From Streptomyces sp. NRRL B-24085 (GTDB lineage: Bacteria; Actinomycetota; Actinomycetes; Streptomycetales; Streptomycetaceae): a DNA stretch of 64,000 bases. The stretch lies in the NCBI RefSeq assembly GCF_001282115.1, contig NZ_LJBR01000037.1, positions 1 through 64,000 of the forward strand, written 5' to 3'. This document shows positions 23,896 through 32,779 of the stretch, in pieces. The notes under the pieces are model-generated. The model ran no database searches. It had not been told where the DNA came from and worked only from the letters and a program-made list of their open reading frames with translations. Each line of letters starts with the position of its first letter. Position 1 is the first letter of the stretch. The translations under genes were made by a program, and so were the position numbers.

Positions 23896-24666
23896 TCAGC
23901 CGGCCATGGCGCTGTCGCCGCCGTCGACCATGAGGTTGGCGCCGTTGACGAAGGCAGCCTCGTCGGAGCAGAGGAAGGCCGCGACGCGCGCGATGTCCTC
24001 GGGCTGTCCGACCCGGCCGACCGGGATCCGCGCCTCCAGGTGGGCTTTGGGTCCCTCGGGGTCGTCCAGGAAAGGTGCGGTGGCCGCGGTGCGGGTCATG
24101 CCGGGCGCGATGGTGTTGACGCGGATGTGGTGCGCGGCGCCGGCCGCGCACAGGTGCTTGCTCATCGCCAGCACCCCGCCCTTGGCGGCGCCGTGCGGCA
24201 CCATCGGCAGGAACGGCGCGCCGCGTACGGCCGCCACGGAGGCGACGTTCAGGACGGCGCCGCCGCCGCGCGCGATCAGGTGCGGCCAGGCCGCCTGCGT
24301 GCAGAAGTACGGGATGTCCAGCTCGTTCTTGATGGTGAAGTACCAGTCGTCGGCCGGCATCGTCTCGAACGGTCCGTTGCGCAGCGCCGAGGCGTTGTTG
24401 TACAGGATGTCGATCCCGCCGCATGCCTCGACGCCGGCCTCGATCCAATCCCGCGCCCCGGCCTGCGTGGACAGGTCCACGGGGGCCAGGGACCGCATGA
24501 CGCCGCCGACCTTCTCGACGAGTTCCACGGTTTCGGCGGCGGTTTCCTCGTCGATGTCACAGCCGAATACAGTGGCGCCCTCCGCGGCGAATACAAGCGC
24601 TGCGGCCCGGCCTATTCCGGCCCCCGTGCCACTGATGAAAGCGATTTTCCCGGCCAGTCGACCCAT
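23896..24666 (-). CDS. SDR oxidoreductase with His in the catalytic Tyr position
   Basis: 256 residues. SGTGAGIGRAAALVFAAEG binds cofactor; NNAS and VASVAAVRG follow. The usual YxxxK appears as VPHGAAKGGV, so Tyr is replaced by His while Lys is kept. C-terminus FVNGANLMVDGGDSAM. A close subgroup of SDRs carries this substitution, so it may be natural rather than decay; activity by the classical mechanism is doubtful. Lead gene of the SDR-VOC-MFS operon. Confidence 0.8.
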   Translation of the reverse strand: MGRLAGKIAFISGTGAGIGRAAALVFAAEGATVFGCDIDEETAAETVELVEKVGGVMRSLAPVDLSTQAGARDWIEAGVEACGGIDILYNNASALRNGPFETMPADDWYFTIKNELDIPYFCTQAAWPHLIARGGGAVLNVASVAAVRGAPFLPMVPHGAAKGGVLAMSKHLCAAGAAHHIRVNTIAPGMTRTAATAPFLDDPEGPKAHLEARIPVGRVGQPEDIARVAAFLCSDEAAFVNGANLMVDGGDSAMAG

Positions 24667-25020
24667 GATTGCCCAAGTCCCTTGTTCCCATGCCGCCGGA
24701 GTGCGGTGGTGGCAGCGTAGGTATGGCCTTGGGCCGGAACAAGAAATCGGTCAGCGAAAGGGCATCGGGCGTTCGTATGGCTGGTATGCGGCGGGCTCAG
24801 TCCACGACGGGGACGGCCTTGCCGCGCACGCTCCGGTCTGCGAGCGTCTGCACTGCGTCGCCGATCTAGATCACGGTCTCTCTTCCGCGTCCTGACCGAA
24901 CGCCGGCACCCTGCCGCAGCCAGCGCCGGGCCAGAGGACCCCCGCTGAGGTGCACTGGCAATATCACGCGGGGGAGTGTAAATCTGACGGCGGATCCGAC
25001 GATCATGGGAAAGACGTCAA
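24667..25020. other. Intergenic: operon promoter, oxidoreductase scrap, IS256 end
   Basis: Contains the promoter of the minus-strand SDR-VOC-MFS operon with a CAT-N11-ATG element at 24763-24779. A 20-codon minus-strand scrap (GDAVQTLADRSVRGKAVPVV, about 24865-24800) is the C-terminus of a quinone/zinc oxidoreductase. From about 24965 the sequence (GGGGGAGTGTAAATCTGACG) is probably the left end of the IS256 remnant. Confidence 0.5.
24763..24779. promoter_or_regulatory. Second candidate LysR box (CAT-N11-ATG)
   Basis: CATCGGGCGTTCGTATG obeys T-N11-A and shares the CATCG...ATG arms with the box at 12823-12839. It lies 97 bases before the SDR start. If real, the cluster LysR regulator would control all three catabolic transcripts. 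Confidence 0.35.
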
Positions 25021-25505
25021 GTGACCGACACCGCGGTGGAGTTGGAGACCGTGGAACCTGCCGAGAGTGCCCAGTCCGGGCCGTCCGTCTCCGTGTCGGA
25101 CGGCAACTGGTCGCGATGCTGGTGGAGCGGGCTCGGTCGGAGGGGCTGCAGCTGACCGGGCAGGGTGGGCTGCTGCAGCAGCTGACCAAGCGGGTCCTGG
25201 AGTCTGCGCTGGAAGGCGAGATCACCGATCACCTCGGCTACGAGAAGCACGATGCCGCCGGCCGGGGCAGCGGCAAGTCCCACAACGGGGGCCGGGTCAA
25301 GACCGTGCTGACCGACGTCGAGCCGGTCGAGGTCACAGTGCCGCGTGACACTGCGGGCACGTTCGAGCCGCAGATCGTCAGGAAGCGGCAGCGGCGGCTG
25401 ACCGGGGTCGACGAGATGGTGTTGTCGTTGTTCGCGAAGGGGCTCACGCACCGCGAGATCGCGGCTCACCTGGCCGAGGTCTACGGGGCCGAGGTGTCCA
25501 GGCTG
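25021..25505 (+). pseudogene. IS256-family transposase, N-terminal fragment
   Basis: Starts at GTG 25021 (TDTAVELETVEPAESAQSG). A one-base deletion near 25108 moves the frame to QLVAMLVERARSEGLQLTG, then LTKRVLESALEGEITDHLGY, SHNGGRVKTVLTDVEPVEV and VDEMVLSLFAKGLTHREIAA, all characteristic of IS256 (mutator) transposases. It ends abruptly after VYGAEVS at about 25505, before any DDE residue. Confidence 0.85.
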
Positions 25506-25608
25506 GTGCGCTTCCGCTGTCTGCCGGTTGTGGAGTGCCAGGAGGAGGGGGAGAGCGCGGGCGAGGTGCGGGCCGCCGCGGACGACTTCCGCCGCAACCA
25601 CTTGGGTG

Positions 25609-26335
25609 GCGGAGCACTTCGGCTGTCCCGACGACCCCGAGGAGGTGCGCCGGACCATGCTCCGGCACATCGCGGTGGTCGCCGGTCACTTCAGGGGAAA
25701 GGTCGCGCAATGGGATGTGGTCAACGAGCCCCTGTCCGACGACGAGGAGAGCTACACGGGCGGGGATCATGATGTGCGCTCCGAGTGGAGCCCGTGGTTC
25801 GAGGTCATGGGCGAGGAGTACATCGACGAGGCGTTCAGGGCCGCTCACCGGGCCGATCCGAAGGCACGGCTGTTCCTCAACGAGTACGGGGTCGAGGAGG
25901 AAGGCGAGCGGTGGGACGCCCTTTATGGTCTGGTCGAGCGGCTCAAGGAACGCGGCGTACCGATCGACGGCGTGGGTTTCCAGACCCATGAGTACGAACC
26001 CGGCGACCGCATCGACCCGGAGATCTTCCGCGGCCATGTGCGGGATCTGGCGGAGCTCGGGGTTCAGGCGCGGGTGTCGGAGATGGACGTCACGATAGGT
26101 GAGGACGAGGAGGACGGGCGGCAGACCCAGGCTGATGAGATGGCGGGCAAGCTGCGGGTCTGCCTGGAGGAGCCGACCTGCACATCGTTCTCGACCTGGG
26201 GATTCACCGACCGGTACGGTTCCACCGCCGACACCGAGATCTATCCTCCGCGCCCGGCCGATTCCCTGCCGTGGGACGCGGCCCTGCGGCCGAAACCGGC
26301 GTACGAGCGCTTGCTCGAGACCTTTACGAGGTGTG
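25609..26335 (+). pseudogene. GH10 endo-1,4-beta-xylanase lacking its N-terminus
   Basis: About 240 codons of a GH10 barrel in one open frame: HFRGKVAQWDVVNEPLSDDE holds the acid/base Glu, GVGFQTHEYEPG the substrate loop, ARVSEMDVTI the nucleophile Glu, and STWGFTDRYGS plus PKPAYERLLE the C-terminal strands. The first third of the barrel and any signal peptide are missing; sequence before 25609 is unrelated and IS256 ends at 25505. No start codon with ribosome site precedes it. Both catalytic residues survive but the fold is incomplete. Confidence 0.85.
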
Positions 26336-26339
26336 AGAA

Positions 26340-26745
26340 AGCAAGGTGTGACCTCTCCGTTGGTGTCGATGGCAGCGAGACGGCCCATCTCGATCAGGTC
26401 CTCGACCACGCGGCGAGCTGCGCGGCTGTGATCTCGGCGACGTGGTCCTGGGGGCCGAGACGGGCGGCGTTCAGCAGCTGGCACCAGGACGTCCGGCCCG
26501 ATTCGAGGGCGGCGACGAACGAGTACGACCAGCCGGGGATGAACTGGTCCGAAGCCCCGTCCGCTGCGGCCGTAGACGTGGCAGAACAGACGTTCCGAGG
26601 TGGTCCGTGCGTCGGGGCGGAGCCAGTTGCTGACGTCGACCGCCAGGACCAGGCGCCCGTCGGCGGCCCGCGGCATCGGCAGACCGGCCAGCACCTGTCC
26701 TGGATGCCACGACCGCAAGAGGAGCAAGTCCCGTTGGCGTGGTCG
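26340..26745 (-). pseudogene. IS701-like transposase fragment
   Basis: Minus-strand frames give ADGRLVLAVDVSNWLRPDAR, then TTSERLFCHVYGRSG, then in another frame FIPGWSYSFVAALESGRTSW, QLLNAARLGPQDHVAEIT, and back to RRVVEDLIEMGRLAAIDTNG. This order matches a Streptomyces transposase-like family of the IS701 group. Two frameshifts and loss of both ends. Confidence 0.65.
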
Positions 26746-26914
26746 GCTACGCACAGAGCAGGCTTGACGCGGCGGCCCGCCGGTAGTGGTGGTGGTCACC
26801 GTTGCCTGTACGGGTGCGCCACCGGCGCACCGAGGGGTGTGCCGAAGGTTGCTCCACCCGCATTCCGGCGGCGCGGATTCCACCGGGCCATTCACATGGG
26901 CAAACCCTTCTCGG

Positions 26915-27590
26915 GCAGGCCGACAGGACCTGCTCACCCTCGCTCACCTGCGCAACGGCCAGCCGTACGCCCAGCTTTCGGCCGGGCCGGATTCGGGATC
27001 GGCACCACCACCGCCTACCGGTACATCACCGAGGCCGTCGACCTCCTGGCCGCCCTCGCCCCCACCCGCACCGAAGCCGTACGAGCGGCATCGACGAAGG
27101 TGTACGTGATCCTGGACGGGAAGCTCGTGCCGATCGACCGAATCGCCGCCGACCGCCCGTTCTACTCGGGCAAACACAAGAAGCACGGCATGAAGGTGCA
27201 GGTCATAGCCGATCCGCAGGGTTGTCTGCTGTGGGCTTCACCAGCCTTGGCCGGCGCCGTCCATGACGTCCGTGCCGCGCGCGAGCACGGCGTCATCGAG
27301 GCACTCGTCGGGGCCGGCATCCCCTGCTGGGCAGACAAGGGCTTCCAGGGTGCAGGCGGCACGGTCCGTCTCCCTTACCGCAGCCGACGGGACAGCCTCT
27401 CCACCGGTCAGCAGGCCGTCAACCGAGCCCACGCAAAGGTCTGCGCACCGGTCGAGCGGGCCATTGCCACCCTCAAGTCCTGGCGACTCCTCCGCGAGCT
27501 CCGCTGCTCGACGACCCGGATCACGAGCCTCGTCCAAGCCGTCCTGGTCCTCCAGCTCGCCCCTCGGGCTGAAGTCAAACCGCAGCATTC
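26915..27590 (+). pseudogene. IS5-family transposase, N-truncated with a frameshift
   Basis: GRQDLLTLAHLRNGQPYAQL in one frame, then, past a 5-base insertion near 26985, FGIGTTTAYRYITEAVDLLA. VYVILDGKLVPIDRI (first Asp), GCLLWASPALAGAVHDVRAA (second Asp region), CWADKGFQGAG and ERAIATLKSWRLLREL (Glu) follow. About 220 codons of an IS112-like DDE transposase remain. No inverted repeats recognised. Confidence 0.8.
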
Positions 27591-27592
27591 AC

Positions 27593-27850
27593 CAGGTCCG
27601 TCAATTCGTCCTCGGTCGTGCCCTCCCGCATAGGAACGTCGAAGGTGTAACCCTCCATCGCAGAACACCAGGTCAAGGTCCATGGGCGTCAGCTCGCGGA
27701 AGACGATCGCCAACCAGATTGCGTCCGAACGCACGAGTGATTCCCTCACGCGGCACCGCGACGCTTCAACCAGCCGACTGCGATCTGGCCTCGTCACCGC
27801 GCCCGAGCTGCACTGCTGTTGGAGCCACTTGCCGATGTCGCCGTCCATCA
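27593..27850 (-). pseudogene. Unrecognised small decayed gene
   Basis: Minus strand reads MDGDIGKWLQQQCSSGAVTR, ESLVRSDAIWLAIVFRELTP and MDLDLVFCDGG. A neighbouring frame then gives MEGYTFDVPMREGTTEDELT and DLVNAAV to a stop at about 27593. The balanced composition suggests a real protein. The frame change near 27655, or alternatively two small genes, cannot be resolved. Family not recognised. Confidence 0.3.
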
Positions 27851-27911
27851 GCACGCCGGGCGCGATGTCGGGCAGTTGGCCGTCGGCTTCGAGGGCGTGG
27901 CCCGTGGCCGC

Positions 27912-28256
27912 TTACGCGCGGAGCAACCGCCCGGTGATCTCGCGGTACTCCCGCAGCGCGAGTCGGAGTTCGGTGGAACGCGTCTCGGCATCCTGATCCT
28001 GCCAGCCCTCGCGCAGGTCGCGCCGCCGTTCCGCGAGGGCCTTCACCAGCGCGTCGGCCGCTGCGTCGAAGGCGACCTCGGCCTCCTCCAGTGCTTCGCG
28101 CGGGGTGTCCGCGAAGTGGTTGACGGCGCGCCCGAGGTGCCGGACGATCTTGTCCCGCTCGTCGGACGGGATCAGCGGTTCGGGGCCCTGGGTGCGGCGC
28201 GCCGCGAAGCCCGAGGACCGGTCGTCGGGCTGCTGGGCGCGTGTCTGGTCGTACAT
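27912..28256 (-). CDS. Conserved Streptomyces hypothetical protein
   Basis: 114 residues from ATG 28256. Polar N-terminus (MYDQTRAQQPDDRSSGFAAR), then PLIPSDERDKIVRHLGRAVN and an Ala/Glu/Arg-rich helical region (EALEEAEVAFDAAADALVKA) ending LALREYREITGRLLRA. Mostly alpha-helical, no signal peptide or membrane segment. Similar cytosolic proteins are widespread in Streptomyces; function unknown. Confidence 0.65.
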   Translation of the reverse strand: MYDQTRAQQPDDRSSGFAARRTQGPEPLIPSDERDKIVRHLGRAVNHFADTPREALEEAEVAFDAAADALVKALAERRRDLREGWQDQDAETRSTELRLALREYREITGRLLRA

Positions 28257-28805
28257 CGTCGTCTGCACCGTCTTTCGTGGCGATGGGGTCACCGTCCGAG
28301 GTTGCCTTCGCCTTCACGACGGCTGCGCAGGGCCGCCAAAAGCCGGTCGACCCTGCCGTTCACGGTCCTGCTCCGTGTTGCCAGTCAACGTCGGGTGACC
28401 ATCCGTGTCAACGCGGTTCGCCAGCGGGCACACCTCGCCCGGGACGGGGCGGTCGACCGCAGGAGCCCTCCTGAGGCGATCCGCTCTTCTCCTGCACTGC
28501 CGAGGGGCCGTGCTGTCGTTCTACGCCCCCCGCCCCGTACCCAAGGTGCGCAGACTCCATGCGCCTCGGCCTCGACGGCGTTCCGGTACAGAGCGGCGGC
28601 GACCATGGAACGACGGCGAAGGAACACCGTCGTCGACTGGTCGCGGGCTGCCCCTACGTCACCGTGCGGCCCGCTGGTGTGGGCGAAGCGGCCCCGGGTG
28701 GTATTGAATGATGTTTGCGGTCAAGAATCCCGGGGGCTCCGTCGCCCGGGTTCTGGTACGGCTCCGACGTGGTGCCGGGGTCGGCGAGCGAGCTGAGAGA
28801 GTCGC
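28257..28805. other. Intergenic region upstream of the SpoIIE regulator
   Basis: 549 bases with no convincing gene on either strand; translations are Arg/Pro-rich. It should contain the promoters of the hypothetical gene (minus) and the SpoIIE gene (plus). No clear hairpin or consensus promoter stood out. Confidence 0.4.
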
Positions 28806-30965
28806 ATGGACTCCACCCCACCCCCCTCGTCTGTGTCACCGTTCGACATGGTCAGCAGCGCTTTGGGGCAGTACATGCCAGTCGAAGGGGCGGCGGCCGC
28901 CGATTCCGCCGGCCCGCAGGGGGACAACGCCGCCCGCCGAGACGTATCCGACAACCCGACCCCCGCGGGTCAGGAGCAAATCCTCGGCGCGGTCAATCTG
29001 GACCGGGATCTGAGAATCACCCGCTGCAATCTGGACGCCCCGGTCTTCGCGGGGGTGGAGGCCGTGGCCGGGAGGCCCTTCGTCGATCTCCTGCCTCCCT
29101 CGGATGTACCGACGGTCACCCGGCGCCTGCGGCAGGCCCTCGAGACCGGAGAGCCGCACGTCGCCCGGGTCCAGCGCCTGCGACGCGGCGACGGGTCGGA
29201 GCTGGTGGTCTCGATGAGTATCCTGGCCGCCGCAGCGCCCCAGGAGGGCCTGACCGTCTCCCTGATCGCCATGGCCAGGAGGCTGCACCTGTACGCCGCC
29301 GAGACCGCGATCGGCACCTCGTTGGACATCGGCGAGACCGCGCAATCGCTGGCGGAGTCCCTGCTGGCCTGGGGTGACGTGACAGCCATCGACCTCGACT
29401 TCGCCGTGTGGACGGGTGAGGCGGTCACCGAGCAGCCGCAGGGGCGCCTCCGGCTGCGCCGGGCGGCCCTGGTGCCGGACCGGGCGTGGCCCGACGGCTA
29501 CGTGCTCCCGGGCGACGATCTTCCCGGCGATGCGAGTCGACTGCTGTCGCAGGCCATACGGCGTGACGATGCCGCGCAGGCCATCGTCATACCCGACCGG
29601 GAAGCGATCGAGCGGGTGCTCGGCAGTCCTCGGCTGGTACGTGCCCTGGTGCCCGGCGACCAGGCGTCGGCCGTGGCGTGCATACCGCTGGTCCTGGACG
29701 GCTCGCCGCCCGTAGTCCTGGGGGTAGCGGAGGTCTGGCGGCGGGCGGACCGCCCCTTCGCGGACAGCGAGCTGTTGGACCTGCAGGAACTGGTGGCCAG
29801 GACCTCCCACCACGTGGACCTGGCCCGTCAGCACCAGCGCGAGCACACGCAGGTCCTGGCCTTGCAGCGCCGACTGCTGCCACGGTCCGGCGGCGACACC
29901 ATCCAGACGGCCAGCGTCTACCAGCCCGCCACCCCCGACAGCGCGGGCGTCGGCGGCGACTGGGTGAACAGCTTTCCGCTGCCGGACGGCCGTACCGCGC
30001 TGGTGGTCGGAGACGTCGTCGGGCACGGGCTGGGCGCCGCGGCGACCATGGGACAACTGAGCATGGAGGCCCGCGCGCTGCTGTCAGCGGGGCTGGCGCC
30101 CGACGAGGTGCTGGAGCACCTGGACGAGACCGTGTCGCTGCTGGACGACGCGGAGTCCGGGCTGGCGGCTGGTTACAGCGCCCTCGGGTCGACCTGCTGC
30201 ATCGCCGTGTACGACCCGGTCAGCCACCACGTGGCGGTGGCCAGCGCCGGCCACCTCCCCCCGGTCCTGGTACCCCCGGAGGGCCACGCCGGCCCGGTAG
30301 CGATCCACCCCCACCCTGGGCTCGGCGCCGAGTTCGCGCTGCGGGAGCCGTACGACGTGCACACGTTCCGTGCGCCCCCGGGCTCGTTGCTCGCCCTCTA
30401 CACCGACGGCCTGGTGGAGGATCCGGCCCTGTCGATCGACGAGGGCATCGACAGGCTGACGGACGCCGTGTCCTCGGTGCACCCCTGGGACGCCCTGGAG
30501 CAGGCCGCTCGACGCGTGGTCTCGGCGGTGGCGCCGACACGTCGGCGCGACGACGTGACTCTGCTGATCGCCCGCATGATCGGTTACCGCAAGGGGGACA
30601 CCACGACGTGGCGTCTGCCCGCCCGCCGTGACGCGGCCGCCCGGGCCCGCACACTGGTCTCCGAGCTGCTGGGACGGTGGGGCACCGGAGAGCACACCAG
30701 GGACAACGTGCTGCTGGTGGTCGATGAACTGGTTGCCAACGCGGTCCGCTTCGCCGGCGGACCCATCACCGTACGGCTGATCAGGACCGGTCACGGGCTG
30801 CTGTGCGAGGTGGGCGACACCGGCAACGGCAGGCCGCGGCTGGGCCCGAGCGGGCTCCTCGACGACGCAGGCCGTGGTCTGCACGTAGTGCATGGGCTCA
30901 CCACCCGGTGGGGGGTGCGGTGGACGGACACCGGGAAGGTGGTGTGGGCTTCGGTCGAGCGGTGA
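28806..30965 (+). CDS. Multidomain SpoIIE phosphatase with HATPase domain
   Basis: 719 residues. PAS-like domain at about 57-155 (VNLDRDLRITRCNLDAPVFA), GAF-like sensor at about 170-340, PP2C/SpoIIE phosphatase at about 350-570 with metal-binding GVGGDWVNSFPLPDGR and VVGDVVGHGLGAAATMGQLS, and a C-terminal HATPase_c of anti-sigma kinase type (LLVVDELVANAVRFAGG; GDTGNGRPRLG). Such proteins dephosphorylate STAS anti-anti-sigma factors and may also phosphorylate them, controlling stress sigma factors. Soluble; monocistronic. No STAS partner is adjacent; the only one in the window is frameshifted (838). Confidence 0.9.
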   Translation: MDSTPPPSSVSPFDMVSSALGQYMPVEGAAAADSAGPQGDNAARRDVSDNPTPAGQEQILGAVNLDRDLRITRCNLDAPVFAGVEAVAGRPFVDLLPPSDVPTVTRRLRQALETGEPHVARVQRLRRGDGSELVVSMSILAAAAPQEGLTVSLIAMARRLHLYAAETAIGTSLDIGETAQSLAESLLAWGDVTAIDLDFAVWTGEAVTEQPQGRLRLRRAALVPDRAWPDGYVLPGDDLPGDASRLLSQAIRRDDAAQAIVIPDREAIERVLGSPRLVRALVPGDQASAVACIPLVLDGSPPVVLGVAEVWRRADRPFADSELLDLQELVARTSHHVDLARQHQREHTQVLALQRRLLPRSGGDTIQTASVYQPATPDSAGVGGDWVNSFPLPDGRTALVVGDVVGHGLGAAATMGQLSMEARALLSAGLAPDEVLEHLDETVSLLDDAESGLAAGYSALGSTCCIAVYDPVSHHVAVASAGHLPPVLVPPEGHAGPVAIHPHPGLGAEFALREPYDVHTFRAPPGSLLALYTDGLVEDPALSIDEGIDRLTDAVSSVHPWDALEQAARRVVSAVAPTRRRDDVTLLIARMIGYRKGDTTTWRLPARRDAAARARTLVSELLGRWGTGEHTRDNVLLVVDELVANAVRFAGGPITVRLIRTGHGLLCEVGDTGNGRPRLGPSGLLDDAGRGLHVVHGLTTRWGVRWTDTGKVVWASVER

Positions 30966-31029
30966 CGGGGAGTCGGCTGGGCGGTGATGAGGCGTCAGCG
31001 GGCTGGCGGCGAGGCTTCGGCCGGCTGGT

Positions 31030-31046
31030 GGCAAGGCGGCCTTGCC
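31030..31046. terminator. Candidate hairpin between convergent genes
   Basis: GGCAAGG-CGG-CCTTGCC stem-loop 65 bases after the SpoIIE stop and 84 bases before the type III PKS stop. No T-tract, as usual in Streptomyces. Position suggests a shared bidirectional terminator. Confidence 0.4.
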
Positions 31047-31129
31047 GGGGGTGACGAGGCGTTGGTCGGGCGGTGCGGGAGTTGTTCGTCGGGCGGCGGC
31101 ACCGGCGTTATGAGGCGCGCGAGTCCGCG

Positions 31130-32314
31130 CTACAGCCACTCCCCTTCCAGGGCGGTGGCCGTGAGGCCCGGGGCAGCCGCGTACAGGACGGCACGGCTGC
31201 CCGCCTTCTGCCCGGCGTCGTAGGCTCTCCGCATGATGTCGAACACGGCGGCGCCTCCGCGGTTGCCGCTGGTGTAGCTGTCCCGGCTGTAGTGCAGGAG
31301 GCCCGTCGGCCATCCGTCGGGCATCGTCTGCTCCATGTACTCCAGCACACGCGTGCCGCCGGGGTGGGCGAGCAGAACGTCGGGGTGCCAAGAACCGGGG
31401 TCGTCCTGGTATCGGAGGCGCAACCACTCCCACATCGCGGTGACCGTCTCCTGCACGGCGCGTGGCCCGCGCCGGTCCATCACGAAGTGGGTGCCGTCCT
31501 CCCGTGTCTCCAGGCGGTGCAGGTCCCGGGTGCCGGGCAGCGTGTGGTGCCAGGCGGCGTCCAGCCGCAGCACCGACTCGGGCCTCGATCGGCCCGTGAC
31601 CACCGCGGCGACTGCGGTGTCCGCGAACAGCAACCGGACGATCAAGGACTCCAGAGTGTCGTCCGCGGGCTGGTAGGTCGTGCTCAGTGCCTCCGCGATC
31701 ACGACCAGGACCACCCGGTCGGGGTCCGCGGCCACGAGATCAGCCGCCAGGGCCAGGGAGCGGGTCCCGGCTATACAGGCCCACTGTGTGGCCGGCAGCA
31801 GCAGCACGTCGCTCCGGAGCGGGAGTTGGTTGGCGAGGGAGACGTCGAGTCCCGGCAGCGCGGGCGTGGTGGAGTGACTGGTGATCAGACAGTCGACGTC
31901 CGCGGCGTCCAGCCCGGCGCTCTGCAGGGCGCCGCGCGCCGCACGCTCACCGTAGGACTGCACTGCCGACCAGGCCGGCGCAGTGCGCTCCTGGACGGTC
32001 TGCGGCGCGGGTGTCGCCTCAAGGGCGGCGATCACGCGATCCACGTCCTGTTCGGTGAACCCGTCACCGGCCAGCGCCTCTCGGGCCGGCCCGATGGCGG
32101 TGGCCGGCAGGCCGCTTCCGCTGCCGGGCGCGACGGCTGCCTCGAACGGCACCATCCAGCCACGGGTTTCTATGCCCGTACTGGCCGCGATGCCGTCGAT
32201 CCGCGGCGCCCACGGCGCGTTCGGGTGCCGCCCGCGCACTTCGTCCACGATCTGGCTGGTCCGTACGGTGTGCTTGCCGTGTATCACGGCAGGCGGGCAC
32301 AGGTAAGCGACCAT
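31130..32314 (-). CDS. Type III polyketide synthase (chalcone-synthase-like)
   Basis: 394 residues from ATG 32314 (GAAAGG nine bases ahead; the frame runs further up but lacks a ribosome site). Thiolase fold with Cys180 (PATQWACIAGTRS), His317 (LLAHPGGTRVLEYM) and Asn351 (YTSGNRGGA). Spacing of 137 and 34 matches the Cys-His-Asn triad of chalcone synthase. It condenses a CoA or ACP starter with malonyl-CoA. The N-terminal VAYLCPPAVIHGKHTVRT and GIETRGWMVPFE resemble actinomycete germicidin or alkylresorcinol-type enzymes. No tailoring methyltransferase, P450 or oxidase lies alongside. Confidence 0.85.
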   Translation of the reverse strand: MVAYLCPPAVIHGKHTVRTSQIVDEVRGRHPNAPWAPRIDGIAASTGIETRGWMVPFEAAVAPGSGSGLPATAIGPAREALAGDGFTEQDVDRVIAALEATPAPQTVQERTAPAWSAVQSYGERAARGALQSAGLDAADVDCLITSHSTTPALPGLDVSLANQLPLRSDVLLLPATQWACIAGTRSLALAADLVAADPDRVVLVVIAEALSTTYQPADDTLESLIVRLLFADTAVAAVVTGRSRPESVLRLDAAWHHTLPGTRDLHRLETREDGTHFVMDRRGPRAVQETVTAMWEWLRLRYQDDPGSWHPDVLLAHPGGTRVLEYMEQTMPDGWPTGLLHYSRDSYTSGNRGGAAVFDIMRRAYDAGQKAGSRAVLYAAAPGLTATALEGEWL

Positions 32315-32544
32315 GAATTGGTGCCTTTCTACAGGGAGTGAGATCAAATGCCATGGGTGCTGGGTCATGGTCCACTTGGGAATGATTCACCCAAGTCCAC
32401 GACAGTACGAATAGGTTCATGAATCAGTGTCTGTTTTGAGCATGGATGCCACGGACTCGTTTGCGCTGTGATGTGGGCAACTTGGGAGGTTCCGCGATGC
32501 GTGAGACGGCGCACACTGCCGCAGGGGGCCAGCGGGGGGCCGTG

Positions 32545-32640
32545 CCTGCCTGACCTGCCACCGGTGGACCTCGCCATCGCCGCCACCGCGGCTCACCACG
32601 GCCAGGCTGTCCTCCACGACCGGGAGCCGGTGGTGCCGAT
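32545..32640 (+). pseudogene. PIN-domain (VapC-like) toxin, C-terminal scrap
   Basis: Plus-strand PDLPPVDLAIAATAAHHGQA followed by VLHD is the conserved third Asp region and last helix/strand of VapC RNase toxins (usually VDxLIAATAxxHGxxVxxxD). Nothing of the first two Asp motifs or an antitoxin is upstream. The IS630 element starts 75 bases on, so insertion-linked deletion is likely. Confidence 0.5.
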
Positions 32641-32714
32641 CCGTAGCGTCCCCCACCCGTCGGCTCGGTGTCCCGGGTCCTGGAACGCGGTTGCACGAAT
32701 TCGTCGAGCCCATA

Positions 32715-32739
32715 CTCAGGTTGAATCCGTGATGTCCGG
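32715..32739 (+). repeat. IS630 left terminal inverted repeat
   Basis: Identical in inverted orientation to 33858-33882 over 25 bases, 27 including the flanking TA. It begins CTCAGGTTGAATC and ends GATGTCCGG. Confidence 0.9.
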
Positions 32740-32779
32740 GCGGGGTGACGGGTCGTGATCCCTGCGGTACGACGTCCTC

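Noticed and set aside
25609-26335. Intact secreted xylanase
   Set aside because: No start with ribosome site, no signal peptide, and about one third of the GH10 barrel missing.
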